Shown: positions 15,689-24,906 of the stretch, piece by piece | Layout: each line of letters opens with the position of its first letter | Position numbering within the stretch: the first letter of the stretch is position 1 | Assembly (NCBI RefSeq): GCF_000756615.1 | Contig: NZ_CP009288.1 | Coordinates: forward strand, 1,922,001-1,986,000 | Length of the DNA: 64,000 nt | Origin: Paenibacillus durus | Lineage (GTDB): Bacteria > Bacillota > Bacilli > Paenibacillales > Paenibacillaceae | Direction of reading: 5' to 3' | Made by a program: the position numbers and the translations under genes | Notes under the pieces: model-generated | Told to the model about the DNA's origin: nothing | The model's input: the letters and a program-made list of their open reading frames with translations, nothing else | Database searches by the model: none

Positions 15689-17530
15689 ATGCAGAATAAA
15701 CGTCATCAACGTAAGAAGCGAATGTATGCCGCTATCTATTTTCTAGCCGCCGCTTTTGCTCTGCTTGCGCTGCGGCTAGCCTGGCTGCAGTTCGTTACTA
15801 GCGGGCGCCAGGTTCCGGGAGGGGAGTACCCTCTTGCCAAAATGTCACAGATTCAGAGCGAACGGGAGATTGTGCTCGATACCGGGCGGGGGCGGTTGTA
15901 TGACCGCCATGGTCTGCCGCTGGCCGGAGAAACGGTCTGGACGGCGGCTTTTTTTCCGCAGGAGGGTGGACAGCCTATGACGGACGAAGACGGGGATACC
16001 GCTTCACTTCGCCGGTTGGCAAAGGTCCTCGGCGTACCTTATGAACAGCTTGAGGCAAAAAGAGAGAAGCTGGCACAGCCTTTCCTGTGGCCCGCAAAGT
16101 CCGGTGGGGGACCGCTTGCGCTTTCGCAGCAGCAGGCGGACGAAATCAGCAGGCTTGGCATTGACGGCGTGCGGGTGATGCCGTTTGCCCGCAGGCCGGG
16201 CGGCAGCCTTACGGGGCGGCAGTGGCTCGGCCATTTGTCCGAAGCTGTACCGAAGAAAGCGGCAGGAGTGGATGGCGATGAGGAAGCATTCGCCCCAAAG
16301 AATGAGCCTTCAGAACTCAGGGTGCCGCTGGAAGGAACGACTGGACTTGAGAAGACACTGGAGCCCCTGCTGCGCGGGATCGGACATACCGAAGTATATG
16401 CTAGAGTCGATGCGAAAGGGAAGCGTCTGCCCGGCAGCGGGCTGACGGTGCGGACACCGTCCAATCCTTATTATCCGCTGTCGATCCGCACAACCATCGA
16501 CCGCCGTCTTCAGGAAGCCATCGAAAAGCTGGCGCAGGGGGACGGGGTGAAGGAAGGCGCAGTCGTCGTGCTGGACGCGGAATCCGCCGATGTAACGGCG
16601 ATGGTGTCGCTGCCGTTCTACGATCCGGAGGACATTTCTCCGCAGGGCGGAGAATGGAACAACCGGGCGCTGCAAGCGGCGGCTCCCGGTTCGATCTTCA
16701 AAATCGTCACCGCCGCCGCCGCGCTGGAAGCTGGGGTGACTTCGCCCGGCGAGGTGTTCCACTGCCACGGAGCCTACGGCAGATACGGACTGTCCTGCCA
16801 TAAAGAGGCCGGGCATGGCGCAGTGACGCTGGAACAAGGCTTCGCCTTGTCCTGCAACACCGTATTCGCCACGCTTGCGGAGCGGCTGACCGCGAGTCAG
16901 CTTCAGGCGGCGGCGCTCTCGCTGGGCATCGGCAGGGACATCGGTTGGAGGCAGGAGAAGGTTCTCGGCCTGCCGATGCTGCAGCCGCTTCACGGCGAAC
17001 AGCGCGGAACCGTCTTTCGGACGCTGCTCCCGGGTGACGGGGGAGCCAGGGTGCAGACGGCCATCGGCCAGCGCGACTCCAGGGTGACGCCGCTGCAGGC
17101 CGCCAACCTGGCCGTCACGCTGCTGCATGGCGGTGAGGTTCGCGCGCCGCGAATCCTGCACGAAGTCGATTTTGCCAATGGGCAGAAGCTGATGGACCTG
17201 CCCCCGCATCTGGCGCCCGCCGCCGAAGGGCGCATCTCGGAGCGAACCGCGAAGCTGCTGCGGTCCTGGATGCGCCGGGTAGTGACGGAAGGCACCGGAC
17301 AGCCGCTGCACGGCGCGCGCTGGGCGCTTGCGGGCAAGTCCGGCACGGCGCAGACTATGGTCAATGGTCTTTCGCGCAACAATCAATGGTTCATCGGCTT
17401 CGGTCCGGCGGAGCTGCCCAAATATGCGGTTGCGGTGCTGGTCAAGAACGCGGCTCCGGGAAGCTCCCACACCGCGACCCGATTGTTCGGCGAAGTCATG
17501 GACCTGCTGGCCGAGTCCCCTCATGCTTGA
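15689..17530 (+). CDS. Class B penicillin-binding protein (transpeptidase)
   Basis: 613 residues. One N-terminal membrane segment (about 12-30) is followed by a short dimerisation domain (RGRLYDRHGLPLAG) and a transpeptidase domain. All three active-site motifs are present: S335-I-F-K338 (nucleophile serine), S388-C-N390 and K550-S-G552. It has no glycosyltransferase domain and no visible PASTA repeats, so it is a class B enzyme that crosslinks peptidoglycan outside the membrane. It resembles PBP2/SpoVD-type proteins but cannot be assigned to one. Its last 35 bases overlap the oppositely oriented next gene. Confidence 0.93.
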   Translation: MQNKRHQRKKRMYAAIYFLAAAFALLALRLAWLQFVTSGRQVPGGEYPLAKMSQIQSEREIVLDTGRGRLYDRHGLPLAGETVWTAAFFPQEGGQPMTDEDGDTASLRRLAKVLGVPYEQLEAKREKLAQPFLWPAKSGGGPLALSQQQADEISRLGIDGVRVMPFARRPGGSLTGRQWLGHLSEAVPKKAAGVDGDEEAFAPKNEPSELRVPLEGTTGLEKTLEPLLRGIGHTEVYARVDAKGKRLPGSGLTVRTPSNPYYPLSIRTTIDRRLQEAIEKLAQGDGVKEGAVVVLDAESADVTAMVSLPFYDPEDISPQGGEWNNRALQAAAPGSIFKIVTAAAALEAGVTSPGEVFHCHGAYGRYGLSCHKEAGHGAVTLEQGFALSCNTVFATLAERLTASQLQAAALSLGIGRDIGWRQEKVLGLPMLQPLHGEQRGTVFRTLLPGDGGARVQTAIGQRDSRVTPLQAANLAVTLLHGGEVRAPRILHEVDFANGQKLMDLPPHLAPAAEGRISERTAKLLRSWMRRVVTEGTGQPLHGARWALAGKSGTAQTMVNGLSRNNQWFIGFGPAELPKYAVAVLVKNAAPGSSHTATRLFGEVMDLLAESPHA

Positions 17531-18689
17531 TATCTGCATCGCCTTTCGCGGCAGAAACATCTTCCGCAGCTCCGTTCCCGTCGCTATAAGCGAACGGAGA
17601 CACGATGAATTCCTCCTGCGGAAGGGAAATCCACTGCTGAAGATAGCCCTGCTGCAGCAGCTCTTTAATCAGAATAAGCAGGATGGGCGACAGAATCAGT
17701 CCCGCCATACCGAAGGCCGAGGTCGACAGGATAACAAAGGACAGCATGAGGAATGCCGAGGAGACACCGATGGAGTTGCCGGTGATTTTCGGCTCCAGCA
17801 GCTGGCGGACGATCAGGACGACGGCCAGCAGGATGATAAGCCCGACTGCAAGCGAGGTGTTGCCGATGATGAACAGATAGATGATCCAGGGGATCAGAAT
17901 CGACGACACGCCGAGCAGCGGCAGCACGTCGAACACCGCACAGACGAGCGCCATTGTGAGTTCGTTTCCGGACCGCAGGATGAAGAGGCCAACCAGTACT
18001 ATGACGAACGTAATCGAAATCAGGATCAGCTGCGCCTTCAAATAGGAGCCGATAGCTTTAAAGACGTTGCCCTGCAGGAAATGGTAGGCCGTCTTGAACG
18101 TCTTCGGCATTTTGTCATGGGCGATCCGCCGCCAATCCTTGATCTCCATGCTGAGAAAGAATGCGAGAATGATGGCGACTCCGAAATTGGCCATAAACGA
18201 AGAGAACGTACCGAGAACGCCGATCATATATTTGAAGAAAACAATAAGCCAGCCCGACAGAAGATTAGTGGCGCTTTTGAAATAGCCGTTCAGCTTCTCA
18301 GTCATATTGGGCGGGAGATTCTCGATTTTCTGCTGAAGCCAGGTGGTGAGCTCCATAAAATGCTGCTGCACTACATATGTATAATGGGGAAGGTTATCCT
18401 GAAACTGCAGCGCCTGCGATGCGATCAGCAGCCCCGCGCCGAACAGCGTCCCCAGCAGCAGGATCAGGAACAGCAGCACGGAGATCGCGGAGGCGAACGA
18501 CTTGGGCAGCCCCTTACGGTTCAAGAAACGCGCCAGCGGCTCGATGAGCATGAACACGAAGAAGGAGAGGAACACGGGAGCGGCCAACTGGTACAGCTTG
18601 CTGAAGGCGAGCATGACCAGGTAGACGGTTAGCACGAGCAGCCCGATATCGAAAAAGGTACGCCAGTATTTTTTGTACAGAGGCAGCAT
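17496..18689 (-). CDS. AI-2E family transporter-like membrane protein
   Basis: 397 residues from the ATG at 18689, preceded by AAAGGAGT on the minus strand. Longer in-frame starts exist but lack ribosome binding sites. There are about eight membrane segments, with the family pattern of an N-terminal pair, a cytoplasmic amphipathic section and a C-terminal bundle (NELTMALVCAVFDVLPLLG, LLEPKITGNSIGVSSAFLML). Members include TqsA, YtvI and Na+/H+ antiporter-like proteins, so the substrate cannot be told. The acidic C-terminal tail crosses the end of the PBP gene on the other strand. Confidence 0.85.
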   Translation of the reverse strand: MLPLYKKYWRTFFDIGLLVLTVYLVMLAFSKLYQLAAPVFLSFFVFMLIEPLARFLNRKGLPKSFASAISVLLFLILLLGTLFGAGLLIASQALQFQDNLPHYTYVVQQHFMELTTWLQQKIENLPPNMTEKLNGYFKSATNLLSGWLIVFFKYMIGVLGTFSSFMANFGVAIILAFFLSMEIKDWRRIAHDKMPKTFKTAYHFLQGNVFKAIGSYLKAQLILISITFVIVLVGLFILRSGNELTMALVCAVFDVLPLLGVSSILIPWIIYLFIIGNTSLAVGLIILLAVVLIVRQLLEPKITGNSIGVSSAFLMLSFVILSTSAFGMAGLILSPILLILIKELLQQGYLQQWISLPQEEFIVSPFAYSDGNGAAEDVSAAKGDADIKHEGTRPAGP

Positions 18690-18927
18690 GGATTTAACGA
18701 CTCCTTTACAGTTTGAATTCATTCTTGCACTGACCTGTATTCCATTGTACACGATTTTACCAAAAAACCGTCTTTTTCTTTGACAGCTGTGGTAAAATAG
18801 GGAGTGATGTTTTGATTTCACGTCCGCACTTAGGCGGGAGATACTCACTTTAGCCGCATTCCGCCTGGCAGCTGGCAGACGTAAGAGCGGCTCTAAAGTC
18901 AACTCTGGAGAAAAGCGGGGAAGAAAA

Positions 18928-20310
18928 ATGGAGACTTTGCTGCTCTGGTTGTTCTACATCTCGACATTTTATGCTTTTATTCCCGGCATTATCAGCCGGC
19001 TCTTCGGTTACCGCGTCTTCCGAAAAGGATCCGGGGTACAGGAGTTTGCCCTCACATTCGATGACGGGCCCGACCCGAAGTATACGCCAAGACTGCTTGA
19101 TCTGCTCAGTAAGTATGGTGCCAAGGCTACTTTTTTTGTGGTCGGTTCCCATGCGGAGAGGCATCCTGAGCTGATTCGGCGCATGCATGACGAGGGCCAT
19201 CTTATCGGTATTCATAACTACATCCACAAGAGCAACTGGCTGATGCGCCCGAGCACCGTCCGCAAGCAAATTCAGCGCACCAACGATATTATTTACGGAG
19301 TTACCGGCGAGCGCAGCACGTACTACCGTCCGCCTTGGGGTATCGTCAATTTGTTCGATTTCTCGAAGCGCCGTCATGTCAAAATCGTGCTATGGTCGGC
19401 GATGTTCGGCGATTGGCGCCAAAATCTTGGGACGGAGCGGCTGACGGAAAAAATGCTGGCACGCCTGGGTCCCGGCGAAGTCATGCTGCTGCATGACTGC
19501 GGCTTGACGCTGGGGGCCGATCCCGAGGCGCCGGAGCAAATGCTTATCGCACTGGAACGAACTCTGGAAGAAGCCAAGAGACGGGGGCTGCGCAGCATCC
19601 GGGTCGACGATATGATTAAGGCTGCGGAGAAATCTCCGCTCCTCCGGTTGTCCTTTGGCAAGCGGCTGCTCGTCGGAGCATGGCTAACTTGGGAGCGGTG
19701 CTTCCGGCTCATGTTCCGCCTGCGGACCGTAACGCCAAACCTGCCGTTTCTGCATTACCGTCTTCGGGAATACCAGGGACAGGCGATTTCGCTGGACCGC
19801 GGAATGACGCTGAGCAAGGGCGACAGCATCATTGAGATTCATGTCGACAACCGGCAGCTCTTTGAGCTCGGCATACAGTCCCGTTCCGCAGCGCAGCTCG
19901 CCATCCGGATGATCCGGCGGATGGATCAGGATCTGCCGGTTCTCGCCGAGATTATCGCCGGCGACGAGTCGCTTGCGGAAGTGAAGGCATTGTACGGTGT
20001 CACCATGATTAACCGGGGGCCGGAGAAGTTCGGCTTTACCGTCAAGGATCTGCCGGAGGGGCTGTTTGCCCGGCTTACGAAGTTCTATCTTAGCGTCCTT
20101 CTCAGCGTCATTCACCCGGCTGGCGGTGCGAGGCTGAAAGAACGGAGCGAGGCGCTCGTCCCCAAAATGATCCTGATGCCGGTGTCGCAACTGCTCGATC
20201 ACTATGGACAAAAGTGTACCGGGACGAAGCTGCGCAAGCGGCAAGATGCCGCTGCGGTACTTGAGGATGATATGGCGGCAGAGGAATTTCCCGGCGCTCA
20301 CGCCCATTGA
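18928..20310 (+). CDS. NodB polysaccharide deacetylase fused to a C-terminal YkoP-like domain
   Basis: 460 residues. An N-terminal membrane anchor (about 3-22) is followed by a NodB domain (about 38-235) with the metal and catalytic motifs TFDDGPD, HNYIHKSN (H..H region), YYRPPWG and LLHDCG. It should deacetylate a cell-surface sugar polymer such as peptidoglycan. The remaining 220 residues (WERCFRLMFRLRTV, FLHYRLREYQGQ, DSIIEIHVDNRQLFELG) resemble the YkoP-type domain found next to or fused with deacetylases. The role of that domain is not known. Start ATG 18928 follows GGGGAAG. It is divergent from the AI-2E gene. Confidence 0.88.
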   Translation: METLLLWLFYISTFYAFIPGIISRLFGYRVFRKGSGVQEFALTFDDGPDPKYTPRLLDLLSKYGAKATFFVVGSHAERHPELIRRMHDEGHLIGIHNYIHKSNWLMRPSTVRKQIQRTNDIIYGVTGERSTYYRPPWGIVNLFDFSKRRHVKIVLWSAMFGDWRQNLGTERLTEKMLARLGPGEVMLLHDCGLTLGADPEAPEQMLIALERTLEEAKRRGLRSIRVDDMIKAAEKSPLLRLSFGKRLLVGAWLTWERCFRLMFRLRTVTPNLPFLHYRLREYQGQAISLDRGMTLSKGDSIIEIHVDNRQLFELGIQSRSAAQLAIRMIRRMDQDLPVLAEIIAGDESLAEVKALYGVTMINRGPEKFGFTVKDLPEGLFARLTKFYLSVLLSVIHPAGGARLKERSEALVPKMILMPVSQLLDHYGQKCTGTKLRKRQDAAAVLEDDMAAEEFPGAHAH

Positions 20311-20328
20311 TTCCATTTTCGCCACAAC

Positions 20329-20405
20329 AGGCCCTTTCTTGCAGACGTTGATCCGGTCCGCTGCGGCGGAGCCGGCGGCGCTTTGCCGGAGGAGGGCCTT
20401 CTTTT
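20329..20405 (+). terminator. Probable terminator after the deacetylase gene
   Basis: AGGCCC (20329-20334) pairs with GGGCCT (20394-20399) around an inner GC-rich hairpin CCGG/CCGG, followed by TCTTTT. The loop is long, so confidence is modest. The rest of 20406-20571 is an AT-rich leader for the next gene. Confidence 0.45.
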
Positions 20406-20571
20406 GTCCCGGACGAGACCGCGACCACCGGCATTTAAACATTTTGTACGGCCGATTCATGGACTTGTTTCAAAAAACAAATAAATATCATTCTCATCGA
20501 CTCTCCAAAAATGTAATATAGAAGTGTCGGCGTATTATTTGTCAGCCTAATTCCAATAGGAGGTCATACCA

Positions 20572-21915
20572 ATGAGAACCGTACAGTTTCCACAAGATTT
20601 TGTCTGGGGAGCGGCAACCGCTGCATATCAAATTGAAGGGGCTTACAATGAAGATGGAAGAGGGATGTCGATTTGGGATACGTTTTCCCGCATTCCAGGC
20701 AAGGTAGACAACATGGACAATGGGGATGTCGCCTGCAACAGTTATCATCTGTACCTTGAGGATATCGCCCTGATGAAGGAACTCGGAATCACATCATACC
20801 GGTTCTCCATCGCATGGCCGCGTATTTTTCCGGCAGGCACGGGAGAGGTTAACGCCAAAGGACTTGAGTTCTATCATGCTTTCGTTGACGCTCTGCTTGA
20901 GAATGGAATCGAACCTGTATGCACGCTGTATCATTGGGACCTGCCGCAATCTCTTCAGGATTCGGGGGGATGGGAGAACAGGGAGACGGTGGATGCATTT
21001 GCCGCCTATGCCGAGACGCTGTTCCGCAGCCTGGGAGGAAAAATCAAGAAATGGTTGACGATTAACGAGCCTTGGTGCGTGTCGTTTCTTTCCAACTACC
21101 AGGGAACACACGCGCCAGGCAATAAGGATTTGCAGACTGCTGTTACCGTCGCCCACCATCTGCTTCTCGCTCACGGCAGCGCGGTACGAAAATTTAGAGA
21201 ATCGGGGCTTCCGGGAGAGATCGGTTATGCGCCCAATGTAACCTGGATGGAGCCGTACAGCAGCCGAAAGAAGGATATCGAAGCCTGCAAACGGGAGAAC
21301 GGCTGGTATGTGGAGTGGTTCATGGACCCGGTGTTTAAGGGCGAGTATCCGTCTTTTCTGGTGAAATGGTTCCGTGAGAAGGGAGCGGAGGTGCCGATCC
21401 TGAAAGGGGATATGGAGCTCATTCATGAGAAGATCGATATCCTGGGCATCAACTATTATTCCGGTTCATTGGCAAGGTACGATGAAGACGCCGGTCTTAC
21501 GGCATGCGGGCCGGTGGAGATGGGGTATGACCGGACGGATATCGGCTGGCCGATTTATCCGGAAGGCTTTTACAAAGTGCTAAGCTATATTCAGAACCGG
21601 TACGGCGACATTCCAATCTACATTACCGAGAACGGGGCCTGCTACAACGACGGGCCGGACAACGGAATCGTAGCGGATACGAAGCGGGTCGGTTATCTGC
21701 ACAAGCATCTGCTTCAGCTTCACCGCTGCATCTCGAATGGCATTCCGGTTAAAGGGTATTTTGCCTGGTCACTGCTTGACAATTTCGAATGGGCCTATGG
21801 GTACAGCATGCGGTTCGGTCTCGTTCATACGGATTATGATACGCTTGCCCGTACGCCGAAAGACAGCTTTTATTGGTATCAGGATGTAATCGCAACCGGT
21901 GAGGTTGAGAGCTGA
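20572..21915 (+). CDS. bglA: GH1 beta-glucosidase
   Basis: 447 residues, normal GH1 length, with an ATG behind ATAGGAGG. The family start FPQDFVWGAATAAYQIEGA is present. The acid/base Glu lies in TINEPWC and the nucleophile Glu in YITENGA. GH1 members with this TINEP/ITENG pair hydrolyse beta-glucosides such as cellobiose. No phosphosugar-binding tail is evident, so the enzyme probably acts on unphosphorylated sugars in the cytoplasm. No signal peptide. It stands alone, convergent with ilvD and sharing a terminator hairpin with it. Confidence 0.93.
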   Translation: MRTVQFPQDFVWGAATAAYQIEGAYNEDGRGMSIWDTFSRIPGKVDNMDNGDVACNSYHLYLEDIALMKELGITSYRFSIAWPRIFPAGTGEVNAKGLEFYHAFVDALLENGIEPVCTLYHWDLPQSLQDSGGWENRETVDAFAAYAETLFRSLGGKIKKWLTINEPWCVSFLSNYQGTHAPGNKDLQTAVTVAHHLLLAHGSAVRKFRESGLPGEIGYAPNVTWMEPYSSRKKDIEACKRENGWYVEWFMDPVFKGEYPSFLVKWFREKGAEVPILKGDMELIHEKIDILGINYYSGSLARYDEDAGLTACGPVEMGYDRTDIGWPIYPEGFYKVLSYIQNRYGDIPIYITENGACYNDGPDNGIVADTKRVGYLHKHLLQLHRCISNGIPVKGYFAWSLLDNFEWAYGYSMRFGLVHTDYDTLARTPKDSFYWYQDVIATGEVES

Positions 21916-21933
21916 TCACATCAATCTGCGGAC

Positions 21934-21980
21934 AAAAAAGCCCGGAAGGCATCGTCAATCGACGAATCGCCCTTCGGGCT
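21934..21980 (-). terminator. Terminator of ilvD (minus strand)
   Basis: AGCCCGgAAGGC pairs with GCCCTTCGGGCT. On the minus strand the stem is followed by six T. It may also stop bglA transcription weakly from the other side. Confidence 0.8.
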
Positions 21981-22036
21981 TATTGCTGTTATTGCACGGT
22001 CTTAGGTTTTTGGCTGTATTCGAACTAGAATTCGAA

Positions 22037-23722
22037 CTAGATTTTCAACACACCGCCTTTGCTGGCGTTCGTTACAAGCTTGGAGTACCGGGCGAGGTAG
22101 CCTGTCTTCACCTTCGGTTCGAACTCTTTCCAGTCTTTGCGGCGTTCCTCCAGCTCCTCATCGCTGACATGCAGCTCGATCTTCCGGTTGTTCAGGTCCA
22201 GCTCGATGATGTCGCCGTCCCGGACAAAAGCGATCGGTCCGCCTTCCGCCGCCTCCGGCGAGATATGTCCGATGCTGATGCCGCGGGAAGCGCCCGAGAA
22301 GCGGCCGTCGGTGATCAGGCCGACCTTGGCGCCAAGGCCCATGCCGGCGATCTGCGAGGTCGGGGCGAGCATTTCCGGCATGCCCGGTCCGCCTTTTGGA
22401 CCTTCATAGCGGATAACGACAACGTGGCCTTCTTTGACCTTGCCGCCCGCGATGCCTTCCAGCGCTTGATCTTGGGAGTCAAAGCAGATTGCCGGCCCTT
22501 TATGGTAGCCGCCCACGGACGGGTCAACCGCGCCGACCTTGATGATCGAGCCTTCCGGAGCGAGGTTGCCGTACAGGACGGACAATCCGCCGACCTTGGA
22601 ATAAGGATTATCAAGCGTATGAATAACGCTTGTATCCTGAATTTCATGTCCGCTGACATTCTCGGCCAGCGTCTTGCCGCTAACGGTCATGCAATCGCCA
22701 AACAGCGTGCCCGGCTTCTTCAGCAGCTCGTTCAGCACGGCGCTGACGCCGCCTGCGCGGTCCACATCCTCGATGAAGATGTCCGAGGCAGGGGCCAGCT
22801 TGGCCAGGTACGGTACGCGATTGGCCACTTCGTTGATCCGCTCCAGCGGATATTCGATGCCGGCTTCCTGCGCCAACGCCAGTGTGTGCAGCACGGTGTT
22901 GGTGGAACCGCCCATCGCCATATCGAGCGCAAACGCATTGTCGATCGATTCCTTCGTCACGATGTCGCGCGGTTTCAGATCAAGCTTGATCAGTTCCATG
23001 AGCTGCTTGGCGGACTGCCGCACGAATTCCTTGCGCTCTTCCGCCACGGCCAGTATTGTGCCGTTGCCCGGCAGGGCGAGGCCCAGCGCTTCGGCCAGAC
23101 AGTTCATGGAATTGGCGGTGAACATGCCGGAACAGGAACCGCAGGTCGGACAACCGTATTGTTCGAGTTCGAGCAGCTCCGCGTCGTTGATTTTGCCGAC
23201 CTGGTGGGCGCCTACGCCTTCAAATACGGAAGTCAGCGACAGCTTGCGGCCTTTGCTGTCAACGCCGGCCTTCATCGGTCCGCCGCTGACGAAGATGGTC
23301 GGGATGTTGACGCGCAGCGCGCCCATCATCATACCCGGCGTAATCTTGTCGCAGTTCGGGATGCAGACCATACCGTCGAACCAATGCGCGGATACGACCG
23401 TTTCCAGGGAGTCGGCGATAATCTCGCGGCTCGGAAGCGAGTAGCGCATGCCGATATGTCCCATCGCAATGCCGTCGTCAACGCCGATCGTATTAAATTC
23501 GAAAGGAACGCCGCCCGCTTCGCGGATCGCTTCCTTGACGATTTTGCCAAATTCCTGGAGATGCACATGACCTGGTACAATATCGATATAGGAATTGCAG
23601 ACCGCGATAAACGGTTTGCCGAAATCCTCATCTTTAACGCCGGCTGCCCGCAGCAGACTGCGGTGCGGAGCCCGGTCGAAGCCTTTTGTGATCATGTCTG
23701 AACGCATTTTCTTGGCTGCCAT
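22037..23722 (-). CDS. ilvD: Dihydroxy-acid dehydratase
   Basis: 561 residues, full length. It converts 2,3-dihydroxy-isovalerate or -3-methylvalerate to the keto acids that lead to valine, leucine and isoleucine. Iron-sulfur cysteines sit in AVCNSYID, PNCDKITPGMM and CPTCGSCSGMFTANSMN, the usual family motifs, and the C-terminal half contains GRFSGASRGISIGHISPEAA. The start lies behind AAAGGGGGA. It is alone rather than in an ilv-leu operon. The leader on its 5' side contains an extended inverted repeat, described separately. Confidence 0.97.
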   Translation of the reverse strand: MAAKKMRSDMITKGFDRAPHRSLLRAAGVKDEDFGKPFIAVCNSYIDIVPGHVHLQEFGKIVKEAIREAGGVPFEFNTIGVDDGIAMGHIGMRYSLPSREIIADSLETVVSAHWFDGMVCIPNCDKITPGMMMGALRVNIPTIFVSGGPMKAGVDSKGRKLSLTSVFEGVGAHQVGKINDAELLELEQYGCPTCGSCSGMFTANSMNCLAEALGLALPGNGTILAVAEERKEFVRQSAKQLMELIKLDLKPRDIVTKESIDNAFALDMAMGGSTNTVLHTLALAQEAGIEYPLERINEVANRVPYLAKLAPASDIFIEDVDRAGGVSAVLNELLKKPGTLFGDCMTVSGKTLAENVSGHEIQDTSVIHTLDNPYSKVGGLSVLYGNLAPEGSIIKVGAVDPSVGGYHKGPAICFDSQDQALEGIAGGKVKEGHVVVIRYEGPKGGPGMPEMLAPTSQIAGMGLGAKVGLITDGRFSGASRGISIGHISPEAAEGGPIAFVRDGDIIELDLNNRKIELHVSDEELEERRKDWKEFEPKVKTGYLARYSKLVTNASKGGVLKI

Positions 23723-24078
23723 ACTTAAAAATTTCCCCCTTTATTCAATTGCAATTCCAATATTTTGCCGCATTAACGCACTGCTCTCTGAAGAGCCGCG
23801 AAGCCGCGGTTATAGAAAGAACAGGGTCCAGCTCTATGAGAAAGAGGGTGGCCGGCGCCGTTTCTATAATAATAGCGGTTTTTCCTATTAGTAGAGTCTA
23901 TCACAAAGAGCCGGTTTTTTCTACCGGGCGATGTTAAGTTTATCACAAATAAGCGCAAGAGAGCACTGCCGTTAAGGCCAGATGCGTCAAGGGCCGAAGG
24001 TTGTTTGCGTGTATCGATTCCTCTATAATTTTCCTTAAGAATTAAGCGGCATATGCGGTATACCTGGGAGTGGACATC
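23723..24078 (-). other. ilvD upstream region with long inverted repeat and short direct repeats
   Basis: This 356-base gap holds no gene. TTATAGAAA at 23810-23818 pairs with TTTCTATAA at 23861-23869. Outside it CCGC/GCGG (23804-23807, 23875-23878) extends the pairing, and five T follow on the plus strand. A smaller hairpin CCGCG-AAGC-CGCGG lies at 23796-23809. TATCACAAA occurs twice (23899-23907 and 23941-23949). These may be operator or attenuator elements for ilvD. No clean promoter pair is seen on the minus strand. Confidence 0.4.
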
Positions 24079-24816
24079 TTGATTAAAAAACGTACGAAGC
24101 GCGGTCTCATTATATTGTTAGCGTTTGGCGCGGCTGCTGCGGGGACTCTCTGGTTCTATTTGAAGCCTTACACCCCGGAAGGCCAGGCCGAGAGTGCCCT
24201 CATTTCCGGCAGGGGAATCCTCGTGGAGCGGAATGACAACTGGATTTCCTTCGAGCCCTCTACTGCGAGCGGGACAGGCATCATATTTTATCCGGGGGAT
24301 CTGGTCGAGGCCGAAGCCTATGCGCCGCTGGCCAGACGGCTGGCAGCAGCCGGACATCCGGTCTATATCGCCCGCATGCCGCTCAATCTCGCGGTGACCC
24401 GGAGTGACGCGGCGGAGGATATTATCCGTGTGCATCCCAAGCTGTCCTTTGTCCTTGGCGGTCATTCGCTCGGAGGCGTCATGGCTTCGCGGTTTGCCGC
24501 GAGCCACCCGGACGAATTGGCCGGCGTGTTCTTTCTGGCTTCCTATCCGGACGCGAAAGGGAGTCTGAAGTCGACGACTCTGGCGGCGCTGTCGGTACTG
24601 GGCACCGAGGACAAGGTACTGGACAGAAAGAAATATCTTGAGGGCAGAGCCTATCTGCCGGACAACACCGTGTACTATTCGCTTGAAGGAGGCAATCACG
24701 CCCAGTTCGGCAGCTATGGATCGCAAAAGGGAGACGGAGAGGCGACGATTTCCGAGGATCAGCAGCAGGCCGAAACGGTACGGGCGCTGCTTGATTGGAT
24801 GAACAATCTCCGTTAG
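24079..24816 (+). CDS. Membrane-anchored alpha/beta hydrolase
   Basis: About 245 residues. TTG at 24079 is preferred because GGGAGTGG lies 7 bases upstream; a GTG at 24070 adds three residues but has no binding site. A single N-terminal membrane segment (GLIILLAFGAAAAGTLWFYL) anchors an Abhydrolase_5-type domain. The nucleophile elbow is GGHSLGG, and the catalytic His lies in GGNHAQFGSYG. The catalytic domain probably faces outward. The substrate is unknown. It is followed by the HAD gene with about 90 bases between. Confidence 0.85.
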   Translation: MIKKRTKRGLIILLAFGAAAAGTLWFYLKPYTPEGQAESALISGRGILVERNDNWISFEPSTASGTGIIFYPGDLVEAEAYAPLARRLAAAGHPVYIARMPLNLAVTRSDAAEDIIRVHPKLSFVLGGHSLGGVMASRFAASHPDELAGVFFLASYPDAKGSLKSTTLAALSVLGTEDKVLDRKKYLEGRAYLPDNTVYYSLEGGNHAQFGSYGSQKGDGEATISEDQQQAETVRALLDWMNNLR

Positions 24817-24906
24817 TCCTAAGGCGGCCCGGCAGCTTCGGCTGCTGTGCAGCAGCCGGGACGGACGCAAGGTTGAATTACATAAGGACGGAAGGGAGAA
24901 GCGAAA

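Noticed and set aside
16310..17560. 416-codon open frame antisense to the penicillin-binding protein gene
   Set aside because: Shadow frame with Arg/Gln/His-rich low-quality sequence; the plus-strand gene has all active-site motifs.
21899..23701. 600-codon open frame on the plus strand across ilvD
   Set aside because: It is the exact antisense of ilvD, rich in His and Arg with no family motifs; GC-rich codon bias keeps the opposite strand open.
23846..23883. T-box-like string GGGTGG followed by a GCGG-T5 end near ilvD
   Set aside because: It reads on the plus strand, away from ilvD, lacks the conserved NACCGCG and has no stem I, so a T-box call is not supported.
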